Assembly (NCBI RefSeq): GCF_913064665.1
Contig: NZ_CAJYBT010000014.1
Coordinates: 1 to 64,000 of the forward strand
Source: an uncultured Thioclava sp.
Lineage (GTDB): Bacteria > Pseudomonadota > Alphaproteobacteria > Rhodobacterales > Rhodobacteraceae
Direction of reading: 5' to 3'
Length of the DNA: 64,000 bases
Positions 52,871 through 61,442 of the stretch are shown one piece after another. Position 1 is the stretch's first letter. Every line of letters begins with the position of its first letter. The notes beneath the pieces were generated by a model. The model did no database searches. It had not been told where the DNA came from and saw only the letters and a list, made by a program, of their open reading frames with translations. The position numbers were made by a program, and so were the translations under genes.

Positions 52871-53470
52871 ATGGCCAGAACACGCGCCAGCGATTTTGAA
52901 GAAAAGCAACATAACCTATTGCTCGATGCCGCCCGAGTTTTTGCCTCTCAGGGGATGGAGAAAGCCTCGATGTCGCAGATCGCGCTTGAGGCGGGCGTGT
53001 CGAAGTCACTGCTTTATCATTACTACCCCTCGAAAGACGCGCTTATTTTTGCGATCATTCAGGCCCATCTTGAAGACCTCGATTACGCATTGGCCGAGGC
53101 AAATGACGCCACGCTGCCCCCCCATGAGCAGCTCAAGGCTTTGGTGATGGTGGTTCTGGATGCCTATCGTGGCGCTGACGATCAACACAAGGTTCAGCTG
53201 AATGCGGGACCGGCGCTCTCGGATGCGCAGAAGGCAGAACTGACCAAGCTTGAGCGCAAGATCGTGGGCTATTTTTCAAACGTGCTGCGCGCGATTCATC
53301 CCGAACTTGACCGCCCAGAGCGCCCGCTGGTGATGCCCGTGACGATGTCGCTGTTTGGCATGATGAACTGGGTCTATATGTGGTTCAAGGAAGGCGGGCC
53401 GATCTCGCGCGAGGATTACGCCGATGTTGCCACCACGCTGATTCTGGAAGGTGTGAAAGCCGTTCGCTAG
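52871..53470 (+). CDS. TetR-family regulator of the paa genes (PaaR-like)
   Basis: A 199-residue TetR-family repressor. The N-terminal helix-turn-helix spans about residues 20-55 (SMSQIALEAGVSKSLLYHYY). The C-terminal domain would bind phenylacetyl-CoA, as in PaaR proteins. The start at 52871 follows CAGGAGG. It is next to paaK, and three matching palindromes occur in front of this gene, the paaN/paaG pair and paaJ, so it is the likely pathway-specific repressor. A strong terminator follows. Confidence 0.85.
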   Translation: MARTRASDFEEKQHNLLLDAARVFASQGMEKASMSQIALEAGVSKSLLYHYYPSKDALIFAIIQAHLEDLDYALAEANDATLPPHEQLKALVMVVLDAYRGADDQHKVQLNAGPALSDAQKAELTKLERKIVGYFSNVLRAIHPELDRPERPLVMPVTMSLFGMMNWVYMWFKEGGPISREDYADVATTLILEGVKAVR

Positions 53471-53509
53471 AGCCGTGTTTTTGGCACTAATCAACACAAG
53501 TTAGCATCA

Positions 53510-53539
53510 GGGCCCGAAGATTTCCCCGGGCCCTTTTTT
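53510..53539 (+). terminator. Rho-independent terminator of the TetR gene
   Basis: GGGCCCG at 53510-53516 pairs with CGGGCCC at 53527-53533, followed at once by six T residues. A textbook intrinsic terminator, located 40 bases after the TetR stop and just before the end of the convergent paaZ gene. Confidence 0.9.
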
Positions 53540-53558
53540 CATGTCATATCCGCGTAGA

Positions 53559-55622
53559 TCAGGCCGCTTGCGGCCATGTCTTGGCCACCAGTGTCAACAC
53601 ATCATACTGGGCAACGACCTCGTCTTTCTGGTTGCTCACCCGACAATCCCAGCGCACCTCGCCGTAATCGCCATTGGCGCGCGGGTTGATCTCTTTGCAG
53701 GTCAGACGCACCTGCAGGCTGTCCCCGAAATAGACCGGGGTAAGGAAGCGCAAGTTATCCACGCCGTAATTGGCCAAAACCGGGCCCGGCTCGGGGTCGA
53801 CAAACAGGCCCGCCGCGAAGGACGCGATCAGATAGCCATGCGCCACGCGATCCTCGAAGAAGGGATTGGCCTTGGCCGCGTCGCTATTCATATGGGCGTA
53901 GAACGTGTCCCCCGTGAAATGGGCGAAATGCTCGACATCCTCTTGCGTGACTTCGCGCGACTTGGTGACGACCTGATCGCCGATGCGCAGTTCTGCAAGC
54001 GATTTACGGAACGGATGGCCATCGGATTGCGCAGGCGCTCCGTCGACCCATTGCCCGGTTACCGCCGACAGCATCTCGGGCGTGCCCTGAATAGCGGTGC
54101 GCTGCATGAAATGTTTGACGCCACGAATGCCGCCCATTTCCTCGCCACCACCCGCGCGCCCCGGACCGCCATGCACCAAAGGTGCCAGCGGCGAGCCATG
54201 TCCCGTCGAGGTCTTGGCCGAGCCGCGATTCCCGATCAGGACGCGACCGTGATAGGGGGCAAGCCCCGTGACGACATCGCGCGCAATATCGCGATCATTG
54301 GTAAACAGCGAAGACACAAGCGAGCCGCGCCCCTTGCGCGCCAGCGCCACCGCCTCATCCGCGTCTTGATAGCCCATCACCGTAGCGACCGGACCGAACG
54401 CCTCAATCCCATGCGCCGCATCCGCCGACATCGGGTCGCGCGCCCGCATCAGAACCGGTGCCATGAACGCACCCTGCCCCGCATCACCGCTCACAAGCGT
54501 GACGTTTTCGGGATCGCCCGAAACGATCTCACAATCGGCGGCAATTTCGCGGATCTTCTCGCGCACGCCGTCGCGATCTTTGCGCGATACCAGCGCCCCC
54601 ATCTGCACGCCTTCGCCGTCGGGCAGACCAATCGCCGTCTTGGCCAAACGCGCGGAAAGCTGCTCGATCACGGCGTCTTCGAAACGGCTTGGAACGATCG
54701 CACGCCGGATTGCAGTGCATTTCTGCCCCGCCTTGACCGTCATTTCACGCGCGACTTCCTTGACGAACAGATCGAATTCCGGCGTGCCCGGCTCGGCATC
54801 GTCCCCAAGAACGGAGGCGTTCAGGCTGTCCGCCTCCATCGTGAAGCGCACGGAATTCTGCACGATGGCCGGCGTCGCCTTAAGCATCCGCCCCGTGCCC
54901 GCAGAGCCGGTGAATGTCACCACGTCCTGCTCGCTCACATGATCCAGCAGATCCCCGGCCGAGCCCGTCACCAACTGCAACGCGCCCTCTGGCAGTAGCC
55001 CCGTTTCCAGCATCCGGCGCACCACCAGCTCGGTGAGATAGGCGGTCTGTGACGCCGGTTTGACGATGCAAGGCATCCCCGCAATCAGCGACGGCGCGAT
55101 CTTTTCCAGCATCCCCCAGATCGGGAAATTGAACGCGTTGATATGAACCGCGACGCCTTCCATCGGGCTGAGCACGTGCTGGGCAACAAACGACCCGTCG
55201 CGCGACAATCTCTCGACGGGGCCTTCGGTGATCAGTTTCGCATTGGGCAGTTCAAGGCGCGCCTTGGACGAAAAGGTCAGCATCGTGCCGATGCCGCCAT
55301 CAATGTCGATCCAGCCATCCTTGCGGGTCGCACCGGTGGCGAAATTCTCGAGGTAAAACTCCTCTTTCATCTCCATCAGTTTCAAACCAATGGCCTTGAG
55401 CATCAAGGCACGCTCATGGATCGTCTGCTTGCGCAGAGCAGGCCCGCCAACGCGACGCCCCCATTCCAGTGCTGCCTTGAAATCAAGCCCCTCGGTCCCG
55501 ATCAGCGCGTGGATCTGACCGGTCGCGGCATTGTAAACCGGGCGCCCCTCGCCAGTGCCTGCACGCCAAGCTCCTTCAAGATAGCTTTGCAGACGGCGTG
55601 GTTTCACAGCCGTATCCTTCAT
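53559..55622 (-). CDS. paaZ: Bifunctional oxepin-CoA hydrolase/semialdehyde dehydrogenase
   Basis: A 687-residue two-domain enzyme. The N-terminal ALDH domain (about 1-520) has FTMEADSLN (catalytic Glu region) and KAGQKCTAIRR (catalytic Cys near 296). The C-terminal MaoC-type hydratase (about 540-687) has FTGDTFYAHMN, the DxxxxH motif, so ring hydrolysis is intact here. PaaZ opens the oxepin ring and oxidises the resulting aldehyde. The start at 55622 has GAAGGAC before it; an ATG at 55637 is an alternative. It is last in the paaJ-ABCDE operon. Confidence 0.93.
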   Translation of the reverse strand: MKDTAVKPRRLQSYLEGAWRAGTGEGRPVYNAATGQIHALIGTEGLDFKAALEWGRRVGGPALRKQTIHERALMLKAIGLKLMEMKEEFYLENFATGATRKDGWIDIDGGIGTMLTFSSKARLELPNAKLITEGPVERLSRDGSFVAQHVLSPMEGVAVHINAFNFPIWGMLEKIAPSLIAGMPCIVKPASQTAYLTELVVRRMLETGLLPEGALQLVTGSAGDLLDHVSEQDVVTFTGSAGTGRMLKATPAIVQNSVRFTMEADSLNASVLGDDAEPGTPEFDLFVKEVAREMTVKAGQKCTAIRRAIVPSRFEDAVIEQLSARLAKTAIGLPDGEGVQMGALVSRKDRDGVREKIREIAADCEIVSGDPENVTLVSGDAGQGAFMAPVLMRARDPMSADAAHGIEAFGPVATVMGYQDADEAVALARKGRGSLVSSLFTNDRDIARDVVTGLAPYHGRVLIGNRGSAKTSTGHGSPLAPLVHGGPGRAGGGEEMGGIRGVKHFMQRTAIQGTPEMLSAVTGQWVDGAPAQSDGHPFRKSLAELRIGDQVVTKSREVTQEDVEHFAHFTGDTFYAHMNSDAAKANPFFEDRVAHGYLIASFAAGLFVDPEPGPVLANYGVDNLRFLTPVYFGDSLQVRLTCKEINPRANGDYGEVRWDCRVSNQKDEVVAQYDVLTLVAKTWPQAA

Positions 55623-55638
55623 GCCTTGTCCTTCCATG

Positions 55639-56403
55639 TCATGCGAGTCCAAGTGCCGCCAGCGCCTCGGCACTGCGTGCCTTCCAGCGCCCCAAAAGCA
55701 CTTCATTCGGTGCGTGGCGCAGCCCCATCGCGGAGAGGCGATCAAACCTCTCCGAGGCGGCAACGCCAAAGGTCTCGGCCACGCGATCCTGCCAATAGGC
55801 AAGCGAGGCCGCGATGTCGGCTTGTCCCTCGGCGGTGGCGGCGATCCGTTCGAGCCCCTCGAACCCAAGCTCCATATGGCGCGTCTCAATCGGGGTGATT
55901 TCGCGCATCACTTCGGCAAACGGCGTGTAGGAAACACCCACCATCTCTTCGAGCTGCACACAGGTCGCAAGGCCCATCAACGCGTTCATCACACAGGCAT
56001 CGACCCAGCCCGACAGCGGATAATGAAACACCGACAACCGCATGTCGCCACCCCGGCGGGTCGGGGCGCTTCGATCGTCGCGCGCCCCGCGGGCCGCCCA
56101 ATCGTGGCTTTGATTGTAAAGCGCCTTGTCGGTGCCGAAATCTTCCATCAGATCCAGCACTTTTTCCGCATTAGACGCTTTTTCCAAGGTAATCCGACTG
56201 GCCGCGATCCGTTCCTTGATACCCGGTGCCCAGTTGATCGCATTGGCAAAACCCGCCGATCCCGCCAACTCACTGTCGACAAAGGACGACATCATGCGCA
56301 TCAACTCGGCCCGATAGCGTGGCGAGACGTTCTCAGGCGACGTGACCTTGCCGCCCTGCGCGAGGTATTCAGCGACCGACATCGTTTCTGCATCATTCGT
56401 CAT
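55639..56403 (-). CDS. Extra PaaA/PaaC-family ferritin-like protein
   Basis: A 254-residue all-helical protein that resembles the phenylacetic-acid catabolic family (PaaA/PaaC). The stretches FVDSELAGSAGFANAI (about residues 41-56) and ITPIETRHMELG (about 183-194) hold Glu and His residues suited to a di-iron site, although I cannot confirm a full set. It lies between paaE and paaZ and overlaps the paaE end by 11 bases. Classical paa operons have no such gene. It may be an assembly factor or a variant subunit of the epoxidase. Confidence 0.72.
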   Translation of the reverse strand: MTNDAETMSVAEYLAQGGKVTSPENVSPRYRAELMRMMSSFVDSELAGSAGFANAINWAPGIKERIAASRITLEKASNAEKVLDLMEDFGTDKALYNQSHDWAARGARDDRSAPTRRGGDMRLSVFHYPLSGWVDACVMNALMGLATCVQLEEMVGVSYTPFAEVMREITPIETRHMELGFEGLERIAATAEGQADIAASLAYWQDRVAETFGVAASERFDRLSAMGLRHAPNEVLLGRWKARSAEALAALGLA

Positions 56404-57469
56404 AGCTAAGCACCACCTTGTCCGAGAGCGGGATACATTGGCACGACAGCACATAGCCCGCGCGCACTTCGTAATCCTCAAGCGCGTGGTTGACGTCCAT
56501 CTCGACTTCGCCCTCAAGCACCTTGGCGCGGCAGGTCGAACAGACCCCGGCCTTGCAGGCATAGGGCGCATCCATTTTCTGCGCGAGCGCTGCATCCAGA
56601 ATGGCCGTGCCATCCTTGGCCATTGCAAAGCTGCGGGTCGCGCCATCCAGCGTGATCGACACTTCACAGCTATTGGCCGTGCTTGCGCTGTCTTGCGAAA
56701 CGGCAGGCGCCTTCGCACGACCCGGCTGCGAGGACGCGAACAGTTCAAACTTGATCTGGCTGTCATCGAGGCCGTGCTTGCGCAGGCTTTCGGCAATCGT
56801 CAGCATCATCGGCTCGGGGCCACAGATGAACGCGGTATCGACGGTCTCGGCATCGATCCACATCCGGAACAGGGCCTCCATCTTTGCAGCGTCGATGCGC
56901 CCGGTGAACAGCTCGATATCCTGACTTTCGCTTTCGAGGATATGGATCAACGAGAAGCGGCCCAGATAGGTGTTCTTCAGATCTTCCAGCTCTTCGCGGA
57001 ACATGATCGAGCTGACCTGACGGTTGGCATAGACCAGCGTGAAGGTCGATTGCGGCTCCCGCGCAAGCACGGTTTTCACGATCGAAAGCAAAGGCGTGAT
57101 CCCCGAACCGCCCGCAAAGCCAAGGTAGGTTTTGGTCTGCGCCGGGTCCAGTTGCGTGTAGAACTTGCCCATCGGAGGCATCGCCTCAATCACGTCGCCC
57201 GACTTGAGGGTTTCATTCGCCCAAGTCGAGAACGCCCCCCCGTCCACGCGCTTGATGCCGACTTTCAGACAGCCCTCATCAAGCCCAGCACAGATCGAAT
57301 AGGACCGGCGCAGTTCTTGACCGTCGAAATCATGGCGAAAGGTCAGATATTGACCCTGGGTGAAATCAAATTGCGCTGCCGCATCCGTTTGCGGCTTCAG
57401 CGTGACAACGACCGCATCGCGCGTTTCCTTGCGGATTTCGGTCACTTCCAGCGGGTAGAAACGGGACAT
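56393..57469 (-). CDS. paaE: Phenylacetyl-CoA epoxidase reductase
   Basis: A 358-residue reductase that passes electrons from NADPH to the di-iron centre. An FAD domain (RRSYSICAG, about 54-62) and an NADPH domain (GFAGGSGITPLLS near 116 and FICGPEPMM near 215) are followed by a plant-type [2Fe-2S] ferredoxin domain, whose ligands are Cys305, Cys310, Cys313 and a later Cys in VLSCQC (CKAGVCSTCRA). The order matches PaaE. Its stop lies in the next gene's start region. Confidence 0.94.
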   Translation of the reverse strand: MSRFYPLEVTEIRKETRDAVVVTLKPQTDAAAQFDFTQGQYLTFRHDFDGQELRRSYSICAGLDEGCLKVGIKRVDGGAFSTWANETLKSGDVIEAMPPMGKFYTQLDPAQTKTYLGFAGGSGITPLLSIVKTVLAREPQSTFTLVYANRQVSSIMFREELEDLKNTYLGRFSLIHILESESQDIELFTGRIDAAKMEALFRMWIDAETVDTAFICGPEPMMLTIAESLRKHGLDDSQIKFELFASSQPGRAKAPAVSQDSASTANSCEVSITLDGATRSFAMAKDGTAILDAALAQKMDAPYACKAGVCSTCRAKVLEGEVEMDVNHALEDYEVRAGYVLSCQCIPLSDKVVLSYDE

Positions 57470-57488
57470 GAGCCTCTCCTCCTTTGGC

Positions 57489-58004
57489 TCAGATGCACTT
57501 GAAATAGTCGAACGGCTCGAGGCAATCCTTGCATCTGTAGGACGCCTTGCAGGGGGTGGAGCCGAATTGACTCACTTTTTCCGTATTGGTCGATCCGCAG
57601 CGTGGGCAGGCAACGGCAAGATTGCCCTCACCGCTCAGCTTTGAAATCCGCCCGGCCAACACGCCATCGGCAGCCGTGCCATCGATGGGCGGAGCGATAC
57701 CGAATGCGCGCAGCTTTTCGCGCCCGGACTCGGTTAGCCAATCTGTCGTCCATGCCGGGCTAAGCTGGCGCTGGATCTCGATCTTGTCGATCCCATGCGC
57801 GCGCAAGGCGGCCTCGACATCAAACGAGATCACGCTGGTTGCCGGGCACCCCGAATAGGTCGGCGTGATTTTCACGGCCAGCGTATCGCCCTGCCATTCC
57901 ACATCTCGCACGATCCCAAGATCGACAACCGAGATCACGGGAATTTCGGGGTCGGGAACGCCATCAAGCCATTCCCAGATCTGCTCTACACTGGGGCGCG
58001 ACAT
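57489..58004 (-). CDS. paaD: Epoxidase maturation protein PaaD
   Basis: A 171-residue protein with an N-terminal DUF59/MIP18 domain (PDPEIPVISVVDLGIV about residues 17-32, and YSGCPATSVI about 49-58) and a C-terminal zinc ribbon with two CPRCG/CKDC pairs. PaaD is needed to assemble an active PaaABCE complex, probably by iron-sulfur cluster delivery. It lies between paaC and paaE in the usual order. Confidence 0.92.
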   Translation of the reverse strand: MSRPSVEQIWEWLDGVPDPEIPVISVVDLGIVRDVEWQGDTLAVKITPTYSGCPATSVISFDVEAALRAHGIDKIEIQRQLSPAWTTDWLTESGREKLRAFGIAPPIDGTAADGVLAGRISKLSGEGNLAVACPRCGSTNTEKVSQFGSTPCKASYRCKDCLEPFDYFKCI

Positions 58005-58007
58005 CGC

Positions 58008-58775
58008 TTACCACTCGCAGCCGGGATAGGCGCGCTGCAACCACTGCATCTGCGTCAATAGATGACCCAAATGTTCAGTATGCATATAGCCGTTGCGCCC
58101 GCCCTTATGGGCGAAACTGTCTTCGGGAATGCGCAGTGTCGCCTCGCTTAGAACGCGGCCAATCAATGCGTCATATTCCGCGCGCAAGCCCGCCGGATCA
58201 GGGCCAATACCGGCCTCGGCCATGGCCTGATCGACGCCATCGCTGGCAAACATCTCGCCAACATAGGGCCACAGATAATCCAGCGCCTCTTGCATGCGCG
58301 CATGACTTTCCTCAGAGCCATCGCCCAGACCAACAACAGTTTGCGCCGATCTTTCAAGATGATAGGCGACTTCCTTGGTGGCCTTGGCCGCGATTTCCGC
58401 AACGCGCGGGTCTGCGCTTTTGGTCAAAAGCGGCAAATAGATCGCGCTGAAAGCGTCAAACAGGAACTGGCGCAAAATCGTGCGCCCGAAATCGCCATTG
58501 GGCAGTTCTACCAGCAGCAGATTGCGGAAATCCCACGCATCGCGCAGAAACGCCATGTCGTCTGCCGTACGACCTTCGCCCTCGATCTCGGCGGCGAGAC
58601 CCAGCCACATCTGCGTCTGTCCGATCAGATCAAGCGCCGTATTGGCCAGCGCGATATCCTCTTCGAGAACAGGCGCGTGACCGCACCATTCAGACACCCG
58701 ATGACCAAGGACCAACGTGTTGTCGCCCTGACGCAGTACGAATTCCAGCAGGGCCTTTTGATCGACCTGTGCCAT
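58008..58775 (-). CDS. paaC: Phenylacetyl-CoA epoxidase structural subunit
   Basis: A 255-residue ferritin-like subunit that pairs with PaaA. Typical segments are LGHRVSEWCGHAPVLEEDIA (about 23-42) and FDAFSAIYLP near 105, and TKEVAYHLERSAQTV (about 132). It keeps the fold but is not the catalytic subunit. Its start (ATG at 58775) shares a base with the paaB stop (TGATG), so the two are coupled. Confidence 0.93.
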   Translation of the reverse strand: MAQVDQKALLEFVLRQGDNTLVLGHRVSEWCGHAPVLEEDIALANTALDLIGQTQMWLGLAAEIEGEGRTADDMAFLRDAWDFRNLLLVELPNGDFGRTILRQFLFDAFSAIYLPLLTKSADPRVAEIAAKATKEVAYHLERSAQTVVGLGDGSEESHARMQEALDYLWPYVGEMFASDGVDQAMAEAGIGPDPAGLRAEYDALIGRVLSEATLRIPEDSFAHKGGRNGYMHTEHLGHLLTQMQWLQRAYPGCEW

Positions 58776-59059
58776 CACATATGCCCCACGTCTTTGGGGA
58801 TGTCGTAAAAGGTCGGGTGACGATAAACCTTGCTTTCCGAAGGCTCAAACAGCGGGCCCTTATCGCCCGGTGCCGAGGCCGAGATATGGCGGGCCTCGAC
58901 AACCCAGATCGACAGCCCCTCATTGCGCCGCGTGTAAACATCGCGCGCGTTGAGGATTGCAGTTTCCGCATCGGGTGCGTGCAGCGACCCGACATGACGG
59001 TGGTTCAAACCGTGCTGACCACGGATGAACACTTCCCAAAGCGGCCATTCCTTTTTCAT
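58775..59059 (-). CDS. paaB: Phenylacetyl-CoA epoxidase subunit PaaB
   Basis: A 94-residue small subunit. WPLWEVFIRGQHGLNHRHVG near the N-terminus and VVEARHISAS in the middle are the PaaB signature. PaaB bridges PaaAC heterodimers. The start at 59059 follows GAGGAGGA; a longer frame upstream lies within paaA antisense to nothing and has no site. Confidence 0.94.
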   Translation of the reverse strand: MKKEWPLWEVFIRGQHGLNHRHVGSLHAPDAETAILNARDVYTRRNEGLSIWVVEARHISASAPGDKGPLFEPSESKVYRHPTFYDIPKDVGHM

Positions 59060-59081
59060 GTTTTCCTCCTCCGAAACGCGA

Positions 59082-60074
59082 TTATTCCGCTGCGACTTTG
59101 GCTGCTGCCCGCTTCTCGGCATGCGCCAGAAGCCCTTCACGCACCCATGCGCCATCGTCCCACGCCTTGCGGCGCGCATTCAGACGATCGGTGTTGCAGG
59201 GGCCGTTGCCTTTGAGAACCTCGAAAAACTCGTCCCAGTCGGGCTGCGAAAAGTCGTAATTGCCCGTCTCTTCGTTGAATTTCAGGTTCTCATCGGGAAT
59301 GGTAAGCCCAAGATATTCCGCCTGCGGCACCGTCTCATTGACGAATTTCTGGCGCAGCTCGTCATTGGTGTTGATCTTGATCTTCCAGGCCATCGACTGC
59401 GCGGAATGCACGCTGTCCTTGTCCGAGGGGCCGAACATCATCAAAGACGGATACCACATGCGGTTAAGCGCATCTTGCGCCATCTTGCGCTGCGCCGCAG
59501 AGCCTTGCGCCATCTTCATCATGATCGCGTAGCCCTGCCGCTGATGGAAACTCTCTTCCTTGCAAATCCGCACCATCGCGCGCGAATAGGGCCCGTAAGA
59601 GGTACGCTGCAACGGCACTTGGTTCATGATCGCCGCGCCATCGACCAGCCAGCCCACAGCGCCCATATCCGCCCAAGTCAGGGTCGGATAGTTGAAGATC
59701 GAGGAATATTTCATCCGTCCCGACAGCAGCTTTTCGGTCAGATCGTCGCGCGTGACCCCCAGCGTTTCGGCGGCGCAATACAGATACAGCCCATGCCCGG
59801 CCTCATCTTGAACCTTCGCGAGCAAGATCGCCTTGCGTTCCAGTGTCGGGGCGCGGGTGATCCAGTTGCCCTCGGGAAGCTGGCCCACGATTTCGGAATG
59901 CGCGTGCTGACCGATCTGGCGGATCAGCGTCTTGCGATAATCATCGGGCATCCAGTCGCGCGGTTCGACCTTGATATTGGCATCGACCTTGTCTTGGAAA
60001 TGGCGTTCGTCATCGCTCATTTCTTCGCGCGATTTGACGGCGTCACCAGTGGATTTGACCATTTGAGCATACAT
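59082..60074 (-). CDS. paaA: Phenylacetyl-CoA epoxidase catalytic subunit
   Basis: A 330-residue di-iron monooxygenase subunit that makes the ring 1,2-epoxide of phenylacetyl-CoA. The expected ExxH-type motifs are present: [13 protein letters not shown] (about 91) and [11 protein letters not shown] near 175, giving two Glu-x2-His iron-binding pairs. The start at 60074 follows AAGGGAG. It opens the ABCDE block, 14 bases after paaJ. Confidence 0.95.
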   Translation of the reverse strand: MYAQMVKSTGDAVKSREEMSDDERHFQDKVDANIKVEPRDWMPDDYRKTLIRQIGQHAHSEIVGQLPEGNWITRAPTLERKAILLAKVQDEAGHGLYLYCAAETLGVTRDDLTEKLLSGRMKYSSIFNYPTLTWADMGAVGWLVDGAAIMNQVPLQRTSYGPYSRAMVRICKEESFHQRQGYAIMMKMAQGSAAQRKMAQDALNRMWYPSLMMFGPSDKDSVHSAQSMAWKIKINTNDELRQKFVNETVPQAEYLGLTIPDENLKFNEETGNYDFSQPDWDEFFEVLKGNGPCNTDRLNARRKAWDDGAWVREGLLAHAEKRAAAKVAAE

Positions 60075-60088
60075 GTTCCGATCTCCCT

Positions 60089-61294
60089 TCAGACCCGTTC
60101 GAGGATCATGGCGATCCCCTGCCCGACCCCAACGCACATCGTGCACAGCGCATAGCGCCCACCCGTGCGGTGAAGTTGATTACTTGCGTGCAGCACCAGC
60201 CGCGCGCCCGACATTCCCAAAGGATGCCCCATCGCGATGGCCCCGCCATTCGCGTTCACAAAGGGGGCGTCATCTGGCAGACCCAATTCGCGCAGCACCG
60301 CCAAAGATTGCGCCGCAAACGCCTCGTTCAGCTCGATCACATCCATCTGCTCAAGGCTCAGCCCCGCACGCGCCAGCACCCGACGTGCCGCAGGTACCGG
60401 ACCGACGCCCATGATCCGGGGCGGCACACCGGCCGCAGCCATCGCCACGACCCGCGCTCTTGGCGTCAGCCCATGGCGTTTTGCCGCTGCCTCAGAGGCG
60501 ACAATCGCGCCCGCCGCGCCATCATTGACACCCGAGGCATTGCCCGCCGTCACCGTCAGATCCGCGCCGTTCACGCCACGCAGCTTGGCCAACAGCTCTG
60601 CCGTTGTGCCGGGGCGCGGATGCTCATCGGTATTGACGATTTTCGGCTCGCCCTTGCGTTGGGGAATGGTCACCGGCACGATTTCTTCTGCAAAGATCCC
60701 GGCTGCCTGCGCAACCTCCCAGCGGCGCTGGCTTTCGGCGGCGAAACGATCCTGATCCTCACGGCTGATATTGTAATCGGCGGCGACGTTATCTGCGGTT
60801 TGCGGCATCGTGTGGGTGCCATATGCGGCGTCCATCTTCGGGTTCGCAAAGCGCCACCCGATCGTCGTGTCATACATTTCGCCATTGCGTGAGAACGCAG
60901 TCTCAGCCTTGGCCACGACGAAGGGCGCGCGGCTCATGCTCTCGACACCGCCTGCCAGCATCAGATCCCCGTCACCCGCCCGCACAGTTCGCGCAGCAAG
61001 ACCAATCGCATCCATACCCGAGCCGCACAGCCGGTTCACCGTCGTTCCGGGAACTTCGACCGGCAGCCCTGCCAGCAACGTGGCCATGCGCGCGACATTG
61101 CGGTTGTCTTCGCCGGCCTGATTGGCGCAGCCCATGATCACGTCATCAACCTGCGTCCAGTCGACGCCGGGGTTTCGCTCTTGCAAGGCCCGCAGCGGAA
61201 TCGCGGCCAGATCATCGGCACGCACGCTCGACAAAGCGCCACCATAGCGCCCGATTGGCGTGCGAATGGCGTCACAAATAAAGGCCTCGCTCAT
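60089..61294 (-). CDS. paaJ: 3-oxoadipyl-CoA/3-oxo-5,6-dehydrosuberyl-CoA thiolase
   Basis: A 401-residue thiolase with the nucleophile Cys in [12 protein letters not shown] (about residue 89), [11 protein letters not shown] (about 335), the catalytic His in [10 protein letters not shown] near 356 and the Cys in [25 protein letters not shown] matches the PaaJ/PcaF subgroup. It performs the last cleavages to succinyl-CoA and acetyl-CoA. It is first in the operon with a good ribosome site (AGGGGAGGA) and a PaaR-like operator upstream. Confidence 0.92.
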   Translation of the reverse strand: MSEAFICDAIRTPIGRYGGALSSVRADDLAAIPLRALQERNPGVDWTQVDDVIMGCANQAGEDNRNVARMATLLAGLPVEVPGTTVNRLCGSGMDAIGLAARTVRAGDGDLMLAGGVESMSRAPFVVAKAETAFSRNGEMYDTTIGWRFANPKMDAAYGTHTMPQTADNVAADYNISREDQDRFAAESQRRWEVAQAAGIFAEEIVPVTIPQRKGEPKIVNTDEHPRPGTTAELLAKLRGVNGADLTVTAGNASGVNDGAAGAIVASEAAAKRHGLTPRARVVAMAAAGVPPRIMGVGPVPAARRVLARAGLSLEQMDVIELNEAFAAQSLAVLRELGLPDDAPFVNANGGAIAMGHPLGMSGARLVLHASNQLHRTGGRYALCTMCVGVGQGIAMILERV

Positions 61295-61333
61295 AGAATC
61301 CTCCCCTATTCCTTAGCGCGAACAGAATAAACC

Positions 61334-61345
61334 GACCGTTCGGTC
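61334..61345. promoter_or_regulatory. Candidate PaaR site upstream of paaJ
   Basis: GACCGTTCGGTC has perfect 5-base arms and sits 40 bases before the paaJ start. It lies just downstream of the TATAAT element of the leftward promoter, so a bound repressor would block transcript elongation or open-complex formation. Confidence 0.65.
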
Positions 61346-61360
61346 ACTAATATAGAAAGA

Positions 61361-61366
61361 ATTATA
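61361..61366 (-). promoter_or_regulatory. -10 element of the paaJ operon promoter
   Basis: The minus strand reads TATAAT exactly, 67 bases before the paaJ ATG and 15 bases upstream of the operator. I see no good -35 at 16-18 bases distance (the region reads GAAGGT/CGAAGG), so the promoter may need an activator, for example the PaaX-family protein encoded next to it. Confidence 0.5.
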
Positions 61367-61442
61367 TCACATGAAAAGAGAAACCTTCGAAAATCCGTAA
61401 TACATTTATGTGGGACGAAATATGTCTCGGAAAGTCAGCAGC

